A DNA stretch of 64,000 nt from Actinosynnema pretiosum (GTDB taxonomy: Bacteria; Actinomycetota; Actinomycetes; Mycobacteriales; Pseudonocardiaceae): NCBI RefSeq assembly GCF_024171695.1, contig NZ_JAMTCF010000010.1:62001-126000 (forward strand), given 5' to 3'. Every line of letters starts with the position of its first letter. Positions within the stretch are counted from its first letter, which is position 1. Positions 7,962 to 16,829 of the stretch are shown here, in pieces. Under the pieces are notes generated by a model. It ran no database searches. It was not told the DNA's origin and saw only the letters and a program-made list of their open reading frames with translations. A program made the translations under genes and the position numbers.

Positions 7962-8648
7962 TCACACCTTCGGCAGGTGCGCGGCGACCTCGGCCAGCGC
8001 GTCCAGGGTCTCGTGGTCGAACCCACCGGCGCCCGCGTTCTCCACCTCCGCGATCGTCACCTCCTTCCCGGAGCGCTCGCTGCCGTACCGCAGCCCGGTG
8101 AACTCCACGTCCGCCAGCTCCAGCAGCCCCGCGCCCAGCGGGGTGATGTCACCGGTCCCGTGCTCGTCCACCAGCGCGGTGAACTCGCGCGCCTGACCGG
8201 TGCTCGCCAGACCGACCCAGGCCACGGACACCACCGCCGTGCGCCCCTCGGCGTCGGCCACGGCGAACAGGACGCGGTCCAGCGCGGTGCAGCGGTGGGT
8301 GGTGAAGAAGTCGCGGACCTGGCCGTGGGACGCCAGCAGGCAGTCGCCCTGCTGGCGGGCGGTCCGCTTGACCTGTCTCAGCCCGAAGCGCTGCCAGGCG
8401 CCCTCGGCGTCGCCCTTGCGCGCCGACTGCTTGCCCTCGGCCTTGCGGACGCGCAACTGCGCGGAGGAGGACACCCCGGCCTCACCCGCTGCCGCCGCGC
8501 CACCGGCGCCGATCGTGCCGCCCGCGCCCGACGAGAGCACGGCCAGCGCCACCGCGCCCGCGGCCACCGTCACCCCCGCACCCCCCGCCTTGCCACCCCG
8601 GATCGGTCTGACCCGCCCCTGCTTGTCGGTGAAGAAACCCCCGGCCAC
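7962..8648 (-). CDS. Hypothetical membrane-anchored protein
   Basis: 228 residues, family not recognised. A basic start (VAGGFFTDKQGRVRPIRGGK) is followed by an Ala/Gly-rich hydrophobic segment at about 24-55, a single membrane anchor. Then comes a soluble region with QGDCLLASHGQVRDFFTTHRC, two cysteines, and a beta-rich C-terminal part. A GTG start at 8648 is preceded by GAGGAG at 6 bases, so the longer frame to 8774 is not used. It is convergent with the CBM2-esterase, with only 25 bases between stops. Confidence 0.65.
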   Translation of the reverse strand: MAGGFFTDKQGRVRPIRGGKAGGAGVTVAAGAVALAVLSSGAGGTIGAGGAAAAGEAGVSSSAQLRVRKAEGKQSARKGDAEGAWQRFGLRQVKRTARQQGDCLLASHGQVRDFFTTHRCTALDRVLFAVADAEGRTAVVSVAWVGLASTGQAREFTALVDEHGTGDITPLGAGLLELADVEFTGLRYGSERSGKEVTIAEVENAGAGGFDHETLDALAEVAAHLPKV

Positions 8649-8829
8649 GCCCTGCTCCTCCCGCTCGTGTTCGTCCCAGCGCGCAGAGTAGGGAGGCGCT
8701 CCGACAAAGCCGTGCGACCGACGCCTGCCGGACCGCGCCAACACGTCACTGGAACGGGTGAAAATCAGGGGCATCGACGCTGGTCACGGGGCTGGTGTGA
8801 AAAACCTGCTCAGCGCAGCCGAGCCACCC

Positions 8830-8891
8830 GGTGCGGGGCGAGCGGTGGTAGCGCCGCCTTGGTGGACGCCGGGTGCGGGGCGAGCGGTGGT
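8830..8891. repeat. Two 20-bp direct repeats
   Basis: GGTGCGGGGCGAGCGGTGGT occurs at 8830-8849 and again at 8872-8891, 42 bases apart, in the gap 8649-9015. No gene is visible in that gap. They could be regulatory or a remnant of slippage. Confidence 0.6.
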
Positions 8892-9015
8892 CGCAGGAGG
8901 CTGACCGGGCGCCGGTTCGGCGTCGCGGAATGGTCGGCGCGCCAGCTGCATCGCGGGACCGGGCGGACACCAGCGGATCGGTGACCGCCTGCGGAGGAGC
9001 GGAGCGGGGGGCGCG

Positions 9016-9286
9016 TTGATTGCAGGCGGCGCGGTGGCGAACCGGGCGGGGGCCGCCGTCGCGGCGCTGGGGCTCGCGGTGACGCTGGAGTTCCTGGGGC
9101 CGCTGGCGACCTCGCTGCGGCGGGTCGACCTGCTCGCGCTGGTCGACCCGCTCATGCTGGTGGTGGCCCGACCGGGTGTCGTGGGCCGCCATCGGGGTGA
9201 TCGCTCTGGTCGACGCGGTGGTCCTCGTCGGGCGAGCGGGAAGGCGTTGTGGTGGTGAGGCGAGGGCTGACGGCCTGCGCGGGTGA
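9016..9286 (+). pseudogene. Small membrane protein gene with an apparent frameshift
   Basis: From TTG 9016 the frame encodes AGAAVAALGLAVTLEFLGPL and DLLALVDPLMLVVARP, a hydrophobic membrane-like sequence. After about 9175 it turns into Arg/Gly-rich noise. In the +1-shifted frame from 9179, SWAAIGVIALVDAVVLVGRAG continues as a second membrane helix and ends at 9286. One extra base near the GGG at 9174-9176 would explain this, so it is either a decayed gene or a sequencing error. A GGAG lies 11 bases upstream of the TTG. Family not recognised; about 90 residues if repaired. Confidence 0.4.
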
Positions 9287-9334
9287 TCACCGCCCAGGGG
9301 CTCGGTCGAGTTGCGCGGGTCGGGAATCCGGGGT

Positions 9335-10051
9335 TCAGCGGTGGGCGCGCGCAGGGGCGTGGGGCGTCGTCGGACGTGACCGGAGCGCCAGGTAGTCGTC
9401 CAGGCGGGCCGCGCCGGTGAGCATCGCGCGGGCCCGGGTGTGTAGGTGTGCCCTGCGGGTGGTGAGGGAGGCCGCCACCGCCTCCGGGGCGCCTGCGCGC
9501 AGGTCCGCCAGGAGTGGGGCGATCAGGGGCAGCGGGTGGCCGCCCTTGCGGAGCTGGGCGATCAGGTGGGCGTCTCGGACGTCTTCCGGGCGGTAGGTGC
9601 GGTGGCCCGACCGGTCGCGCTCCGGGACGAGCAGGCCCTCCGACTCCCAGCGGCGCAGGGTTGCGGGACGCAGGCCCAGGCGGTGGGCCAAGGCCCCCAC
9701 CGGGAGCGGGGTTCTGGTCGGCGGGTGGGGGGCGGTCAGGTCGGTCAGGGCTGCGGCCACCGCGTCCAGGGCGGCTCGGTCCGACAGCAGGGCGGCGTGG
9801 CTCCGGTCGATCAGGTCCAGTGCGCGGTCCAGGTGGTCCTCGTTCGTCGCGGCCATGATCTCCGTTGCCACGGCGTGGCCGTGCGCGGCTGCCAGGGACA
9901 GGAAGGCGCGCAGTGCCGCCGCGTGGAGCTCGGTGTAGCGGCGGTGGCCCGAGGGGGCCCGCTCGGCTTCGGGGAGGGCGCCCGCTGCCTCGTAGTTGCG
10001 GATCGCCTGGGTGGACAGGCCGTGTTCGCGTGCTAGGTCCACCGTGCGCAT
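9335..10051 (-). CDS. TioE-like transcriptional regulator with two MerR-type HTH domains
   Basis: 238 residues. The N-terminal MerR helix-turn-helix reads MRTVDLAREHGLSTQAIRNY with SGHRRYT. A second one follows near residue 115: LPVGALAHRLGLRPATLRRW with SGHRTYRPEDV. The double arrangement is typical of TioE-family regulators (named in the thiocoraline cluster). The C-terminal 60 residues are helical. It is divergent from an erythromycin-esterase gene across a 120-base AT-richer spacer, and probably controls it. No cysteine metal site is seen, so a drug-like effector is more likely than a metal. Confidence 0.85.
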   Translation of the reverse strand: MRTVDLAREHGLSTQAIRNYEAAGALPEAERAPSGHRRYTELHAAALRAFLSLAAAHGHAVATEIMAATNEDHLDRALDLIDRSHAALLSDRAALDAVAAALTDLTAPHPPTRTPLPVGALAHRLGLRPATLRRWESEGLLVPERDRSGHRTYRPEDVRDAHLIAQLRKGGHPLPLIAPLLADLRAGAPEAVAASLTTRRAHLHTRARAMLTGAARLDDYLALRSRPTTPHAPARAHR

Positions 10052-10171
10052 CGAGGTTCACCTTGGTTTGAGGGTTTCGGGGTATTGAGCTGCTTTTTCT
10101 TGGCATAACTCCACACCGTTGCATCAACGATAGCGTCGAAGGGGTCCAAGACCGGAATCAGGAAGGTCGTC

Positions 10172-11296
10172 ATGATCCTCGAAGACCTGGACGTCACCGC
10201 GCTGCTCGGAACGCCCCGGCTGCTCGCGCTCGGTGAGGCCATGCACTCCGAGCCCGCGCTGCCCGCGCTGCGCAACGAGCTGTTCGGCCGGTTGATCGCC
10301 GACCACGGGTACCGGACCGTGGCGGTGGAGAGCTGCTGCCTGCGCGGCAGGCTGGTGGACGAGCACGTGCGCACCGGCGCGGGCGAGGAGGCCGAGGTGC
10401 TGCGCGACGGGTTCAGCCACGGGTTCGGGGAGGTCGCCGGGTCCGCCGAGCTGGTGCGGCTGCTCGCCGGGCACAACCGGGCCCACCCGCACGACCCGGT
10501 CGGGTTCGCCGGGTTCGACGCGCCCACCGAGATGACCGCCGCCGACAGTCCCCGCGCGGCGTTGGAGCTGGCCTGGCAGGGGGAGCTCCCCGCGCACGTG
10601 GACGAGCTGCTGGGGGCGGACGGGCCGTGGATGGAGCCCGCCGCCGCCAGGGACCCGTCGCGGGGGATCGGGTCGGACCCGAGGGTGGCCGCGTTGCGGG
10701 TGGTCGTGGAGGAGCTGCGGTGGAGCGGCGCGGCGCGGGCCGCTGATCGGACGGCCGAGCAGCGGTGGGACGTCGAGCTGGGGGTGCGCGTGGCGTCGGG
10801 GTTGTTGGCGTACCACGCGGCGATGGCGGAGGACAGGCCTGACCGGTTCCCCCGGCTGGGCGGTATCCGGGACACGGTGATGGCGGAGAACCTGCGCGCG
10901 CTGACCGAGCGCGGGCCGACGCTGGTGTTCGCGCACAACCAGCACCTGCGCGCCTCGGCGATCGACTGGGAGGTGGGTGGCGCGGTGAACCGGTGGCCGA
11001 GCGCGGGATCGCTGCTGGCCGCGCGGCCCGAGCGCAGGCACGCGGTGATCGCCACCGCCGTGGGCGTCGCCGAGCACCAGGGGCTCGGGAAGCCGGAGGC
11101 GGACAGCGTGGAGGGCAGGCTCGCCGCGCGGTACGACCGGCCCGCGCTGGTGGGGGTGGACGAGATCGTGGGGCTGTCGGCGGGGGCGCGCAAGCGCGGC
11201 GGGTCGGAGCGGCAGCTGAGCTACTTCCCGCTCGACCCGGCCGCGCCGCGCGACTACGACGCGGTGCTGTTCCTGCCGGAGATCGGGCAGGGGTGA
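10172..11296 (+). CDS. Erythromycin esterase family hydrolase
   Basis: 374 residues. The Ere family signature is present: GEAMHSE at 21-27 with H25, the VAVES motif with E53, and AHNQHL with H255 and H258, matching the conserved His/Glu set of EreA/EreB. Ere enzymes open macrolide lactones with water; chromosomal actinomycete members may act on other esters or peptides. ATG 10172 is preceded by AGGAAGG at about 5 bases. The divergent double-MerR gene is the likely regulator. A strong hairpin closes the gene. Macrolide resistance is possible but unproven. Confidence 0.85.
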   Translation: MILEDLDVTALLGTPRLLALGEAMHSEPALPALRNELFGRLIADHGYRTVAVESCCLRGRLVDEHVRTGAGEEAEVLRDGFSHGFGEVAGSAELVRLLAGHNRAHPHDPVGFAGFDAPTEMTAADSPRAALELAWQGELPAHVDELLGADGPWMEPAAARDPSRGIGSDPRVAALRVVVEELRWSGAARAADRTAEQRWDVELGVRVASGLLAYHAAMAEDRPDRFPRLGGIRDTVMAENLRALTERGPTLVFAHNQHLRASAIDWEVGGAVNRWPSAGSLLAARPERRHAVIATAVGVAEHQGLGKPEADSVEGRLAARYDRPALVGVDEIVGLSAGARKRGGSERQLSYFPLDPAAPRDYDAVLFLPEIGQG

Positions 11297-11300
11297 GCGG

Positions 11301-11336
11301 GTGCGGGGCCGCGCGCACGACCGTGCGGCCCCGCAC
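11301..11336. terminator. Strong terminator hairpin after the erythromycin-esterase gene
   Basis: GTGCGGGGCCGC and GCGGCCCCGCAC form a 12-bp perfect stem starting 4 bases after the stop. Confidence 0.75.
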
Positions 11337-11491
11337 GCGGGCGACCGGGAACGCTGCCGGGACGCACACCGGGGACCTGGCCGAGGACCGGGTCGGGCCT
11401 TGAACTCGACCGGCGGGCGCGGGCGCGACGACCAGGGCTCCCCCAGGTCGGACCGGACGGCCGAGGCGCGTGCCTGCGACCGGGGTGGGAG

Positions 11492-12091
11492 TTACCCCGT
11501 CGGCCTCCCCGCGTCGACACGCCGCAGGCTGCGACGACCGCGCACGGCCAGCAACGGCTTGAGCAGCAGCCACTCGCCGAACCGCTGGTCGCGCGCCCGC
11601 ACCAGCCGGGCCGCCAGGTCCGGGCGCTGGCGCCGCAGGTACTCGCGGGCCTTCTCGGCGTGGAACGGGTTCGACACGACCTTGATCCGGGCGAAGCCCT
11701 CCAGCAGCGGCCCGACCTCGCGCACGTTCTCCCAGGTGGTGCGGCTGCTCGCCTCCCGCAGCAGCGGACCCCGGTAGCCGAGGGCGCGGGCGTGCCCGGC
11801 CAGCAGGTCCGCCTCCGGGCGCGCGCCGCCCACCGGACCCCCGCAGACCACCAGCACCGACCCCGGACCGTCCAGCGAGCGCAGCCCCGCGCGCACCCGC
11901 CAGCGGTTCACCGCGTTGGGCCGCTCACCCGTGTTCCGGTAGCCGAGCACGACCACCGCCGTGCCCGAACCCACGCCCCGCACCCCCGTGCCGAGCCTGC
12001 GGCGGGACGCGCGCCAGTGCTCCACCTCGCCCCACACCAGCGCCGCGACCAGCAAGGACCCGACACCCGCCACGATCTTCCGCACCGGCAC
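11492..12091 (-). CDS. YdcF/SanA-like DUF218 protein
   Basis: 199 residues. One N-terminal membrane segment (IVAGVGSLLVAALVWGEV), then the DUF218 Rossmann-like domain: AVVVLGYRN, VLVVCGGPVGG with E-ADL, EASSRTTWENVREV and KVVSNPFHAEKAREYL. Related proteins act in envelope processes and drug tolerance, but the reaction is unknown. GTG 12091 is preceded 6 bases upstream by TAGGTT, an acceptable -10, so the mRNA may be leaderless. It is convergent with the erythromycin-esterase gene. Confidence 0.8.
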   Translation of the reverse strand: MPVRKIVAGVGSLLVAALVWGEVEHWRASRRRLGTGVRGVGSGTAVVVLGYRNTGERPNAVNRWRVRAGLRSLDGPGSVLVVCGGPVGGARPEADLLAGHARALGYRGPLLREASSRTTWENVREVGPLLEGFARIKVVSNPFHAEKAREYLRRQRPDLAARLVRARDQRFGEWLLLKPLLAVRGRRSLRRVDAGRPTG

Positions 12092-12281
12092 CCGATCAAC
12101 CTAGCGGCCAAGGGGTCACAGGTCCTGCGGAGCCACAGGGCCGATCGTGCACCTGTCGCCGGGGAGCGCGCGCGAGGCAGGAGGCCGCGAGGGCGGGATC
12201 GGCGAGCCGCAGCGGGTGAAACGGGTGCGATCACCAAAAACCACCTGCGCCGACCAATCCCGATAGGACACACTCGCCCGC

Positions 12282-13649
12282 GTGCTGCTGACCTTGACCA
12301 CCACCCGCGCGCCCGCGACCGATCTCGGGTTCCTGCTGCACAAGCACCCCGACCGCGCGCAGACCTTCACCACCTCCTCCGGCGCCGCCCACGTCTTCTA
12401 CCCCCAAGCGGGTGAGCAGGCCTGCACGGTCGCGCTGCTGCTGGAGGTCGACCCCGTGGCCCTCGTGCGAGGTCACGGCAGCACGCTCACCCAGTACGTC
12501 AACGACCGGCCCTACTCCTCCGGCTCGCTGATGGCCGTCGCGCTCGGCTCGGTGTTCCGCACCGCCATGAACGGCCGCTGCGACGCCCGGCCCGAGCTGG
12601 CCGCCGAACCGCTGCCGCTGCGCGTGGAGCTCCCGGCGGTGCCGCACCGGCTGGTCGAGCGGCTGTTCGCGCCGCTGGGGTGGCGGGTCGAGGCCGAGGT
12701 GCTGCCGCTGGGCGACGACCTCGGCGAGTCCCGCTACGCGCGCGTCGTGCTGACCGGTGAGCTGCTGCTCTCCCAGGCGCTGCGCCACCTGTACGTGCTG
12801 CTCCCGGTGCTGGACGGGGACAAGCACTACTACGTCGACCAGGACGAGGCCGCCAAGCTGCTGCGCGCCGGTGAGGGGTGGCTGCCCGAGCACCCCGACC
12901 GCGAGCTGATCACCCGCCGGTACCTGCTGGGCCGGAAGACGCTGGTCGAGGAGGTGCTGTCCTCCCTGTCGAGCCTGGCCGAGGCCGAGCAGGTCGAGCC
13001 GGAGGAGCTGGACAACGCCCTCGCCCCGCCCCGGATCTCCCTCGCGCGCCAGCGCCGCGAGACGGTCATCTCCGTGCTCCGGGAGGCGGGCGCGCGCACC
13101 GTCGTGGACCTGGGCTGCGGCAGCGGGGCGCTGCTGCGCCCGCTGATCGCCGAACCGCAGTTCACCCGCGTGCTCGGCGTCGACGTCTCCGCGCACGCCC
13201 TGCGCGTGGCCGCCCGCAAGCTGCACCTGGACACGATGGGCGAGCGCCAGCGCGCCCGCGTCGAGCTGCGCCAGGGCGCGCTGACCTACGTCGACCGGGG
13301 CCTGACCGGGTTCGACGCGGCCGTGCTCATGGAGGTCGTCGAGCACGTCGACCCGGAGCGGCTGCCCGCGCTGGAGCACGCCGTGTTCGCCTGCGCCCGC
13401 CCCGGCCTGGTGCTGGTCACCACGCCCAACGTCGAGTACAACCCGCTGTTCGAGACCCTGCCCGCGGGCTCGTTCCGGCACGCCGACCACCGGTTCGAGT
13501 GGACCCGCGCGCAGTTCCGCGAGTGGGCCGAGGGGGTGGCGCAGCGCACCGGCTACACCACCCGCTACCTGCCGATCGGCGACGAGGACCCCGAGCGCGG
13601 CGCGCCCACCCAGGCCGCCGTCTTCACCCTGGAGAGGACCGAGGACTGA
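12282..13649 (+). CDS. hen1: Bacterial Hen1: 3'-terminal RNA ribose 2'-O-methyltransferase
   Basis: 455 residues. The N-terminal half has the ligase-activating region of bacterial Hen1 (FTTSSGAAHVFYPQ, DGDKHYYVDQDEAAKL). The C-terminal methyltransferase has the SAM motif VVDLGCGSGALL, the metal-binding ExxEH in MEVVEHVDPERL, and HADHRFEWTRAQF. Hen1 methylates the 3'-end ribose of cleaved RNA before Pnkp seals it, so repaired RNA resists re-cleavage by the same ribotoxin. The GTG at 12282 starts the conserved LLTLTTT segment. Its TGA overlaps the ATG of pnkp by one base, so the two are co-translated. Confidence 0.95.
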   Translation: MLLTLTTTRAPATDLGFLLHKHPDRAQTFTTSSGAAHVFYPQAGEQACTVALLLEVDPVALVRGHGSTLTQYVNDRPYSSGSLMAVALGSVFRTAMNGRCDARPELAAEPLPLRVELPAVPHRLVERLFAPLGWRVEAEVLPLGDDLGESRYARVVLTGELLLSQALRHLYVLLPVLDGDKHYYVDQDEAAKLLRAGEGWLPEHPDRELITRRYLLGRKTLVEEVLSSLSSLAEAEQVEPEELDNALAPPRISLARQRRETVISVLREAGARTVVDLGCGSGALLRPLIAEPQFTRVLGVDVSAHALRVAARKLHLDTMGERQRARVELRQGALTYVDRGLTGFDAAVLMEVVEHVDPERLPALEHAVFACARPGLVLVTTPNVEYNPLFETLPAGSFRHADHRFEWTRAQFREWAEGVAQRTGYTTRYLPIGDEDPERGAPTQAAVFTLERTED

Positions 13650-16144
13650 TGGAGCTCACGATCCCCCAGCCGAGCCTGGTCGTGCTCGTCGGGGCCTCCG
13701 GCTCCGGCAAGTCCACGTTCGCGCTCAAGCACTTCAAGCCCACCCAGGTGCTCTCCAGCGACTTCTTCCGGGGCATGGTCTCCGACGACGAGAACGACCA
13801 GTCCGCGTCCGGCGCGGCGTTCGACTCGCTGTACTACGTCGCGGGCAAGCGCCTGGCGGCCGGGAGGACCACGGTCGTGGACGCCACGAACGTGCAGCCC
13901 GCCGACCGGGCGCGGCTGATCGCGGTCGCCAAGGAGCACGACGTGCTGCCGGTCGCGATCGTGCTCGACACCCCCGACTCGGTGTGCCTGGCCCGCAACG
14001 CCACCCGCCCCGACCGGGACTTCGGCGACCACGTGGTGCGCCGCCAGCGCACCGCCCTGCGCAAGTCGCTGGGCAGGCTCGGCCGCGAGGGCTTCCGCCG
14101 GGTGCACGTGCTGCGCACCCAGCAGGACGTCGACGAGGCCGTGGTCGTGCCGGAGCGGCTGCTCAACGACCTGCGGCACGAGCGCGGCCCGTTCGACGTC
14201 ATCGGCGACGTGCACGGCTGCCGCGCCGAGCTGGAGGAGCTGCTGGTCAAGCTCGGCTACGAGCTGGTGCGCGACGAGCTGGGCCGCCCGGTGGACGCGC
14301 TGCCGCCCGAGGGCAGGCGCGCGGTGTTCGTCGGCGACCTGGTCGACCGGGGACCGGACACGCCGGGCGTGCTGCGCCTGGTCATGGGCATGGTCGAGGC
14401 CGGGCACGCGTTCTGCGTGTGCGGCAACCACGAGCAGAAGCTGGTGCGCGCCCTGCGCGGGCACAAGGTCAAGGTCGCGCACGGCCTGGCCGAGTCGCTG
14501 GAGCAGCTCGGCGAGCAGGACGAGGAGTTCCGCAAGGCCGCCACGCGGTTCTGCGACAGGCTCGTCGCCCACTACGTGCTCGACGGCGGCGACCTGGTCG
14601 TCTCGCACGCCGGTCTGCCCGAGCACTACCACGGCCGCGCGTCCGGCCGGGTGCGCTCGTTCGCGCTGTACGGCGACACCACCGGCGAGACCGACGAGTA
14701 CGGCCTGCCGGTGCGCTACCCGTGGGCCGACGACTACCGGGGCAAGGCGACCGTGCTCTACGGGCACGTGCCCACCCCGAAGGTCGAGTGGATCAACAAC
14801 ACGATGTGCCTGGACACCGGCGCGGTGTTCGGCGGCGAGCTGACCGCGCTGCGCTACCCCGAGCGCGAGGTCGTGGCCGTGGCCGCGCACCGGGTCTGGT
14901 ACGAGCCGACCCGGCCGCTGGCCCCGCAGGCCCCGGCGCGGGAGCCCGGCGCGCTCGACCTGGACGACGTGACCGGCAAACGCGGCGTCGAGACCGCCCA
15001 CCGGGGGCGGATCGGGGTGCGCGCCGAGCAGGCCGCGGCGGCGCTGGAGGTGATGAGCCGGTTCGCGGTGGCCCCGCAGCGGCTGCTGTACCTGCCGCCG
15101 ACGATGTCGCCGGTGGCGACCTCCAAGCGCGAGGGCGTGCTGGAGCACCCGGACGAGGCGTTCGCCGAGTACCGGAGCTGGGGCGTGCGGCAGGTCGTGT
15201 GCGAGGAGAAGCACATGGGGTCGCGGGCCGTGGTGCTGGTGCGCCGCGACGGCGAGGACCCTGGCGTGGTGCACACCCGCACCGGGCGGCCGTTCTTCGC
15301 CGCCGACCTGGAGCGGCGGGTGCTGGAGCGGGTGCGCGACGCGGTGGGCGCCGCCGGGCTGTGGGCGGAGCTGGACACCGACTGGCTGCTGCTCGACTGC
15401 GAGCTGATGCCGTGGAACGCCAAGGCCGACGGGCTCATCCGGCAGCAGTACGCGTCGGTGGGCGCGGCGGCGTCCGGGGCGCTGGGCGTGGCCACGTCCG
15501 CGCTGGAGGCCGCCGCGGGGCGCGGGGTCGACGTGGGGGCGCTGCTGGAGCGCACCCGGTCGCGGCGGGCCAACGCCGAGGGCTACCGCAAGGCGTGGAG
15601 CCGCTACTGCTGGCCCACCGAGGACCTGGCCGGGCTGAAGCTGGCCCCGTTCCAGGTGCTGGCGGCGCGCGGGCGCACCTTCCACGACCGGGACCACCTG
15701 TGGCACCTGGGCGTGCTGGCGCGGCTGGAGGGCGAGCTGTTCCACCGCACCGCGCACCTGGTCGTCGACACCGGCGACGAGGAGCAGGTCGCGGCGGGCG
15801 TGCGCTGGTGGGAGTCGATCACCGCGGACGGCGGCGAGGGCATGGTCGTCAAGCCGCTGGCCAACCTCGTGCTCGGCGAGCGCGGGCCGGTGCAGCCGGG
15901 CGTGAAGGTGCGCGGGCGCGAGTACCTGCGGATCATCTACGGCCCCGACTACACGGAACCGGCGAACCTGGAGCGGCTGCGCAAGCGCGGGCTCGGGCTC
16001 AAGCGGGCGCTGGCGGTCATGGAGTACTCGCTGGGGCTGGAGGCGCTGGAGCGGGTGGCGCGCGACGAGCCGCTGTGGCGGGTGCACGAGTGCGTGTTCG
16101 CCGTGCTGGCCATGGAGTCCGAGGCGGTCGACCCGAGGCTGTGA
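13649..16144 (+). CDS. pnkp: Bacterial Pnkp: polynucleotide 5'-kinase / 3'-phosphatase / ligase-like adenylyltransferase
   Basis: 831 residues in three modules. Kinase: GASGSGKST with K21 and S22, and SSDFF with D38. Metallophosphatase: GDVHGC with D187 and H189, VGDLVDRG with D230, CGNHEQK, SHAGL and YGHVPTP. Ligase-like adenylyltransferase: EEKHMGSRA with nucleophile K521, ELMPWNAKA and EGMVVKP. The residue numbers for kinase and phosphatase centres coincide with the studied clostridial Pnkp, as I remember it. It heals both ends of cleaved RNA and, with Hen1, seals them. ATG 13649 overlaps the hen1 stop; an 18-bp hairpin follows the gene. Confidence 0.96.
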   Translation: MELTIPQPSLVVLVGASGSGKSTFALKHFKPTQVLSSDFFRGMVSDDENDQSASGAAFDSLYYVAGKRLAAGRTTVVDATNVQPADRARLIAVAKEHDVLPVAIVLDTPDSVCLARNATRPDRDFGDHVVRRQRTALRKSLGRLGREGFRRVHVLRTQQDVDEAVVVPERLLNDLRHERGPFDVIGDVHGCRAELEELLVKLGYELVRDELGRPVDALPPEGRRAVFVGDLVDRGPDTPGVLRLVMGMVEAGHAFCVCGNHEQKLVRALRGHKVKVAHGLAESLEQLGEQDEEFRKAATRFCDRLVAHYVLDGGDLVVSHAGLPEHYHGRASGRVRSFALYGDTTGETDEYGLPVRYPWADDYRGKATVLYGHVPTPKVEWINNTMCLDTGAVFGGELTALRYPEREVVAVAAHRVWYEPTRPLAPQAPAREPGALDLDDVTGKRGVETAHRGRIGVRAEQAAAALEVMSRFAVAPQRLLYLPPTMSPVATSKREGVLEHPDEAFAEYRSWGVRQVVCEEKHMGSRAVVLVRRDGEDPGVVHTRTGRPFFAADLERRVLERVRDAVGAAGLWAELDTDWLLLDCELMPWNAKADGLIRQQYASVGAAASGALGVATSALEAAAGRGVDVGALLERTRSRRANAEGYRKAWSRYCWPTEDLAGLKLAPFQVLAARGRTFHDRDHLWHLGVLARLEGELFHRTAHLVVDTGDEEQVAAGVRWWESITADGGEGMVVKPLANLVLGERGPVQPGVKVRGREYLRIIYGPDYTEPANLERLRKRGLGLKRALAVMEYSLGLEALERVARDEPLWRVHECVFAVLAMESEAVDPRL

Positions 16145-16150
16145 GCGCGG

Positions 16151-16192
16151 TGCGGCGGCCCGGTGGAATTGCTGTTCCGCCGGGCCGCCGCA
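16151..16192 (+). terminator. Strong terminator of the hen1-pnkp operon
   Basis: TGCGGCGGCCCGG pairs perfectly with CCGGGCCGCCGCA, and GGAA with TTCC continues the stem after one G-T pair, leaving a 6-base loop. It starts 7 bases after the pnkp stop. Confidence 0.85.
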
Positions 16193-16211
16193 CCGGTCGA
16201 TACTGGCAGGC

Positions 16212-16790
16212 ATGGGGAAGACCTACGAGCGCATCGACGGCCGGTTGCGGGAGTTCATCGAGGCCCAGCCGGTGTTCTTCACCGCGACCGCCCCGCTGGA
16301 CCCCGGCGGGCACGTGAACGTCTCGCCCAAGGGCCGGGCGGGGACGCTGCGGGTGCTGGACGAGCGGCGGGTGGCGTACCTGGACTTCGGCGGCAGCCAC
16401 GCCGAGACCATCGCCCACCTGCGGGAGAACGGGCGGATCACGCTCATGTGGTGCGCCTTCGACGGGCCGCCGAAGATCGTGCGGGTGCACGGGACCGGCG
16501 AGCCGGTGTTCCGCGACGACCCGCGCTTCGCCGACCTGGTGGCCGGGTTCGGCGAGGCGGACGGGCCGGGGCTGCGGGCGGTGGTGGTCGTGACGGCGGG
16601 GCTGGTCAGCGACACCTGCGGGTACGCCGTGCCGTTCCTGGACTACCGGGGCGAGCGGGAGCTGCACGCCCAGCACTTCGGGCGCAAGAGCGACGAGGAG
16701 TTCCGGGCGTACTGCGAGGGCAAGCCGCACAACAGCGCGAGCATCGACGGGCTGCCCGCCCTGCCGATGCCGGTGCCGCCGCGCGGGTGA
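16212..16790 (+). CDS. Pyridoxamine 5'-phosphate oxidase-fold family protein
   Basis: 192 residues. VFFTATAPLDPGGHVNVSPKG, VAYLDFGGSHAETIAHLRENG and ITLMWCAFDGPPKIVRVHGTG are the usual pattern of the PPOX-like flavin-binding split barrel. SDTCGYAVPFLDYRGER is typical of the uncharacterised actinobacterial branch. It probably binds FMN or F420; the substrate is unknown and it is unlikely to be the true PdxH. It has its own start 20 bases after the hen1-pnkp terminator and probably its own promoter. Confidence 0.82.
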   Translation: MGKTYERIDGRLREFIEAQPVFFTATAPLDPGGHVNVSPKGRAGTLRVLDERRVAYLDFGGSHAETIAHLRENGRITLMWCAFDGPPKIVRVHGTGEPVFRDDPRFADLVAGFGEADGPGLRAVVVVTAGLVSDTCGYAVPFLDYRGERELHAQHFGRKSDEEFRAYCEGKPHNSASIDGLPALPMPVPPRG

Positions 16791-16829
16791 GGGCCAGGGC
16801 GACCGTCGAGGTGGACGCGGGCGAGGAGC

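Noticed and set aside
8784..10127. Minus-strand frame of 447 codons across the MerR gene
   Set aside because: Overlaps the MerR regulator in another frame and is proline/arginine-rich with no domain.
13565..16213. Very long open frame on the minus strand opposite pnkp (and similar ones opposite hrpA, pknG and the LAL gene)
   Set aside because: They mirror the real genes, as expected at over 70% GC, and give Arg/Pro/Gly/His-rich translations without any domain.
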